60,175 nucleotides of DNA from positions 1-60,175 of the forward strand of contig MU616667.1 of assembly GCA_025201705.1 (NCBI GenBank), in the 5' to 3' direction. The position numbers and the translations under genes were made by a program. The notes under the pieces were generated by a model. It was not told the DNA's origin and ran no database searches. It saw nothing but the letters and a program-made list of their open reading frames with translations. Position 1 is the stretch's first letter. Every line of letters begins with the position of its first letter. Source of the stretch: Dissophora ornata. Lineage: Eukaryota > Mortierellomycota > Mortierellomycetes > Mortierellales > Mortierellaceae. This document shows positions 57,191 to 60,175 of the stretch, piece by piece.

Positions 57191-59708
57191 TTAGTCCTTG
57201 AGCGCAACTAGAATCATATTCCTAGGACTCTCCACAACATCAAACCCGGCCACCAACTGTACAGATCCCTTTTTTTGATCATCCTTTCCGTCTCCTACTA
57301 TGTTTTCGTGCAGATATGTAGCCCTATCAAGCAGGATCATGCCCTCAAAGAGGGGACCGAGCATCGTCCTCAGTGCCCAAAGAATACCGATCCTGTATAA
57401 ATCTTGTTCTAAGAACTCCTCGTAGGCTGCCTGGGCCTCCTCGGGGGGGATCACGTCGGTCGGGAGACGGAGGCGATGGATGGCGGTTGTGAGATAGTGC
57501 GGAAACCCTTTAAGGCGGTGCTTGCCCATCCTTCCAAGAACTGGTGCCACGGCTGGAGGACCTGGGTATAAACCTTTTTCCACCATCATTTTCTGAACGA
57601 TCGATAGAAAAAAAATCAGTTCATGAAACCCTGGATCAAGCTATGGGCCCGCCGGATATAGCAACGAGAATATAATTCTTACATGGAGCAACGCACGGAA
57701 GTAGTGACCGTGGATAGCATCCTGTGTTTCCTTTTGGTATTTGAGCCATCGCTCCGGCGACTGGCAAGCAATCATTTTCGCGTGTTCACCCAAATGAGCC
57801 TTGTGTCGATTAAATGCTGCACTCAGTGGAAACCCGTGCGTACCTGCAAAAGTGGCACAATAGTAAATATAGATTAATTTTAAACAAGTGGCAGATCAGG
57901 CCAAAAGAACTGCGCGACGCATGACTTTCATACCATCGGAAATTGCGATATTCCCGTCCTTGTCAAACCGCTCCGTGATCCAATGATAGCAACATCCTAC
58001 GCTGAAGAGGCAAGTTGCGGAGCTCTCAAGATAGAGCTTGATCATGTTGCTCGTCAGATCTCCACATGCGTGAAGTCCACATAGCGTCCACCTCTCTTCC
58101 GAGTCTTGTTCCTCCTTCCCTGCATCACTTCCCGCACAGCATGTTGACAGTCTTGATTTCTTGGGAAAGTGCTCCTTGAGAAGGGTTGGAAGTGTTGCAG
58201 CGGTGATGTGATGCGTGATGTGTTGCAATTGAAAGTTGCTTCCAGGAGTGGTGGCCAGGCTAGGATCGTTGGCAGAGTCATTCACAGCACTACGTTTTCC
58301 TTGCTGCTGCATATCTGTTTCTGGAACAACGGTATTAGATGCGGATGTAGCTGTAGATACGGACGTAGATGTAGATGTAGACATGGATGCTTGTGTGAGT
58401 GCAGATGTCGATGTCGTTGAGCATGCAATGTTTAGTGTGGCTGTATCGAGAATACAGGTGCTGCCGGTGGTCCCTGAGTTGGGTATATTCTGGGCATCCT
58501 CTTTCTTGGCCCGTGTCCTTTTAGCTCGACTAGTTTTTTTGGAAGAGCCGCTGTTGCTGCTTCTTCCGATAGAGCCCGAAGGACTAATGCTTCTAGAGCG
58601 CGAGCCCGCCTTGATCTTTTCACAGGGCTTTATTGTGGCCGGAATCACGGGCGTTGCTGTTGCAGAGACAGATACAGACGCAGACGATGTCGAATGCCGA
58701 TCGTCCATGGCCTCAGACACTGAAGAGGACGGTGTTGAAGACCTGGTGGGCCGATTTTGTTTTGAGGTTGGGGATGAAGATACTGCTGCTGCCTTTTTAC
58801 CCCCAGCACCAGAGCCCTTTAGCTTTGTTTTGTTCACAAACAATTTCTCTGTCCGCTTCTGTGTTGTCTGTGCGCCGCATGTTTGAATTGTATCCGAGTC
58901 CACTCCCAGAACACAGAGGTGGTGTTGAAATGCCAAGACTCTGCTGAGATAGCCCTGACCTGCACCTAGATCGATGACAGATCCAATAGCATGGTCCTTT
59001 GCGTGGGATGCGATCAGTCCGCTCAGGATCTCGACTTCGTGCAGTTTTTTTGGAGACATTCCTGGAATCAAGTGAATATCGAGTGTGTCTTTGAATCTTG
59101 TAACTAAAATGTATTGATGAACCAGTTAGCCTGTGATTGCCAATCTCCTTGGTATGCGGCAAGCTCCACTCGCTAAAATTTATCTTACAGTCAGAATCCA
59201 AAGTGCGATTGATGGAAAGCTTCTTGATCATTCCCACAAACTCTTTCAGGGATTCTGGCCAATCCGATGGACTTTGCCTCTCGTGCGATCCATGAGAGCA
59301 CGACGATCTCGATGAAGACGCGGCTTCCGAGGTGGTAGGCGATGGCGGTGATGGCGACGACGGCGCTACGTGAAAGTCTCGCAGCTTGCCCAGACTAACA
59401 AGCTCCATCAGATCTAGCGAGCTGAGCCTGCCCTGTTCAGACTCGAAGGCATCTCTCCAATCCTTGGGCATTCTAGTTTCCCACGAGTTTGTAGTGAAAT
59501 AGTCGACGATCATGAGGTTGGTGATAGGCTCGCAGCGAGTCAGAAATGACTGCAGGCAGGCAAGGTATTCTTCCAGTGAGTTGAAACCAGGTGGCAAGAA
59601 GCTCTTGATCTCTTTGTCTCGATGGTAGTACTGATGGTCACTCGCATCGCCATTCGACAGTGCCGGCTGACAAGCAGTGCCCACGTTCTCGACGCCGCCA
59701 CAATTCAT
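57191..59708 (-). CDS. METTL25/RRNAD1-family S-adenosylmethionine-dependent methyltransferase-like protein
   Basis: Four exons (59708-59189, 59103-57934, 57843-57683, 57592-57191) encode 750 residues. The N-terminal part includes LMIVDYFTTNSWETRMPKDWRDAF, as in METTL25 proteins, then MSPKKLHEVEILSGLI and the SAM motif I (VIDLGAGQGYLSRVLAF). A roughly 190-residue low-complexity Ser/Thr/Lys insert separates this from the second half of the fold (WTLCGLHACGDLTSNMIKLYL, FSVGCCYHWITERFD). The C terminus (GFPLSAAFNRHK, MIACQSPERW, FRALLHKMMVEKGL) is typical of the family. The substrate of METTL25-type proteins is not established. The start at 59708 is the first ATG of the open exon. Confidence 0.88.
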
Positions 59709-59893
59709 TGCTCCCTTTGTATTTCGTTTTATATGAATATTAGAATCCAAATGATTGGTGGCGACAATCGAATCGAGTTGTGGAGAGATGCAGAAAAAGA
59801 AAACTTGATCAACTGGACTCTCCACAGCAAAAGGAAAATAAGGTTGTCAATCCAGAAAACGTGGCTTGTCGCCAGTGCCGAAATGATGGATAT

Positions 59894-59898
59894 AAAAA
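59894..59898 (-). terminator. RNA polymerase III T5 terminator of tRNA-Gly
   Basis: Five consecutive T on the minus strand begin four bases after the tRNA 3' end. Confidence 0.8.
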
Positions 59899-59902
59899 TG
59901 TA

Positions 59903-59973
59903 TGCGTGGTCCGGGAATCGAACCCGGGTCTACCGCGTGGCAGGCGGTAATTATACCACTAAACCAACCACGC
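59903..59973 (-). tRNA. tRNA-Gly (anticodon GCC)
   Basis: The minus strand folds into a complete 71-base cloverleaf without an intron: acceptor stem GCGTGGT/ACCACGC, D arm with TGGTTTAGTGG (A box), anticodon stem ACCGC/GCGGT with loop CTGCCAC and anticodon GCC, and T arm with GGTTCGATTCC (B box). The discriminator base is A. CCA is not encoded, as expected in eukaryotes. Confidence 0.97.
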
Positions 59974-60175
59974 TTGTTGCTTGTTGATGAACAATCTTAA
60001 TATTTTATTATGTTTCCTACTTTTCACAAATTCTGCGTTTCTCAATCTGGGGCCGCTTTTGGGGGCCCCGACCTTGCAAAAGCGTGTTTCATCGCACAAG
60101 GGCTATCATTTGGTGCAGTAGTCCATCGATAATCCAGCTAGAACGCGCCGAATCCTTGTTTTCCATTTTTTTTTT
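59974..60175. other. Window end, upstream flank of tRNA-Gly
   Basis: About 200 bases with no recognised gene. A purine-poor stretch (GGGGCCGCTTTTGGGGGCCCC, about 60050-60069) has inverted-repeat character. Confidence 0.4.

Noticed and set aside
59622..59987. Plus-strand frame overlapping the tRNA (ending in SGNRTRVYRVAGGNYTTKPTT-like sequence)
   Set aside because: This is the well-known false protein translated antisense to a tRNA gene.
1..60175. Transposons, CRISPR arrays, viral remnants
   Set aside because: No transposase, reverse transcriptase, integrase, long terminal repeat, spaced direct repeats or viral gene was seen on either strand.

Overview
The window looks like a gene-dense, intron-rich fungal chromosome segment: 24 protein-coding genes and one tRNA in 60 kb, short GT-AG introns (mostly 50-140 nt) and short intergenic gaps. 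Nothing looks bacterial, viral or transposon-derived. Yeast-like housekeeping proteins (Dbp10, Tim50, Cho1, Rae1/Gle2, Gus1, Aim41, Vam6/Vps39, RanBP1) sit beside proteins that yeasts lack and animals keep (CHIP/STUB1, a TRAF7-like RING-WD40 protein, a BORCS5-like protein, a SMAP-domain protein, METTL25). A PAS-GATA regulator of white-collar type and a tyrosine-kinase-like kinase with an HGDLH catalytic loop are also present. This mix suggests an early-diverging fungus of Mucoromycota, probably Mortierellomycotina. That placement is inference; no marker gene settles it.

Layout. 1-5938: a Kin4-like kinase with a very long disordered tail, plus strand, 5' end outside the window. 6.2-15.4 kb, minus strand: glutamyl-tRNA synthetase with a C-terminal WHEP domain, a secreted Asp/His/Pro-Val repeat protein, an aquaglyceroporin and a 4CL-like acyl-CoA ligase. 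16.3-17.8 kb, plus: CHIP. 18.0-29.8 kb: an unrecognised PH-domain protein, Aim41/YqeY, an orphan coiled-coil protein (plus), Rae1, an HGD-type kinase and BORCS5-like. 30.0-30.9 kb, plus: SMAP-domain protein. 31.1-38.7 kb, minus: Vps39 (17 exons), phosphatidylserine synthase and mitoribosomal mS42/mS43. 39.0-39.8 kb, plus: Miro-like EF-hand protein. 40.0-45.7 kb, minus: TRAF7-like and PAS-GATA factor. 46.5-47.8 kb, plus: RanBP1. 48.0-51.6 kb, minus: Dbp10. 51.8-56.9 kb, plus: Tim50 and an AVT/SLC38 transporter. 57.2-59.97 kb, minus: METTL25-like and tRNA-Gly(GCC).

The genes form no operon or metabolic cluster. Recurring themes are organelle and endomembrane biology (Vps39, BORCS5-like, AVT transporter, Tim50, Aim41, mS42/43, Miro-like EF-hand, phosphatidylserine synthase), nuclear transport (Rae1, RanBP1), translation and ribosome assembly (Gus1, Dbp10, tRNA-Gly, mS42/43) and ubiquitin ligation (CHIP, TRAF7-like). 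BORCS5-like and Vps39 lie close together; in animals BORC and HOPS act on the same lysosomes, but here the proximity may be chance.

Exon models were built by eye from splice signals, reading phase and family resemblance. Every internal junction given keeps the frame. No similarity search was run. The least novelty-proof but most interesting items are the secreted acidic/PV-repeat protein, the 1,273-residue PH protein and the orphan coiled-coil protein.
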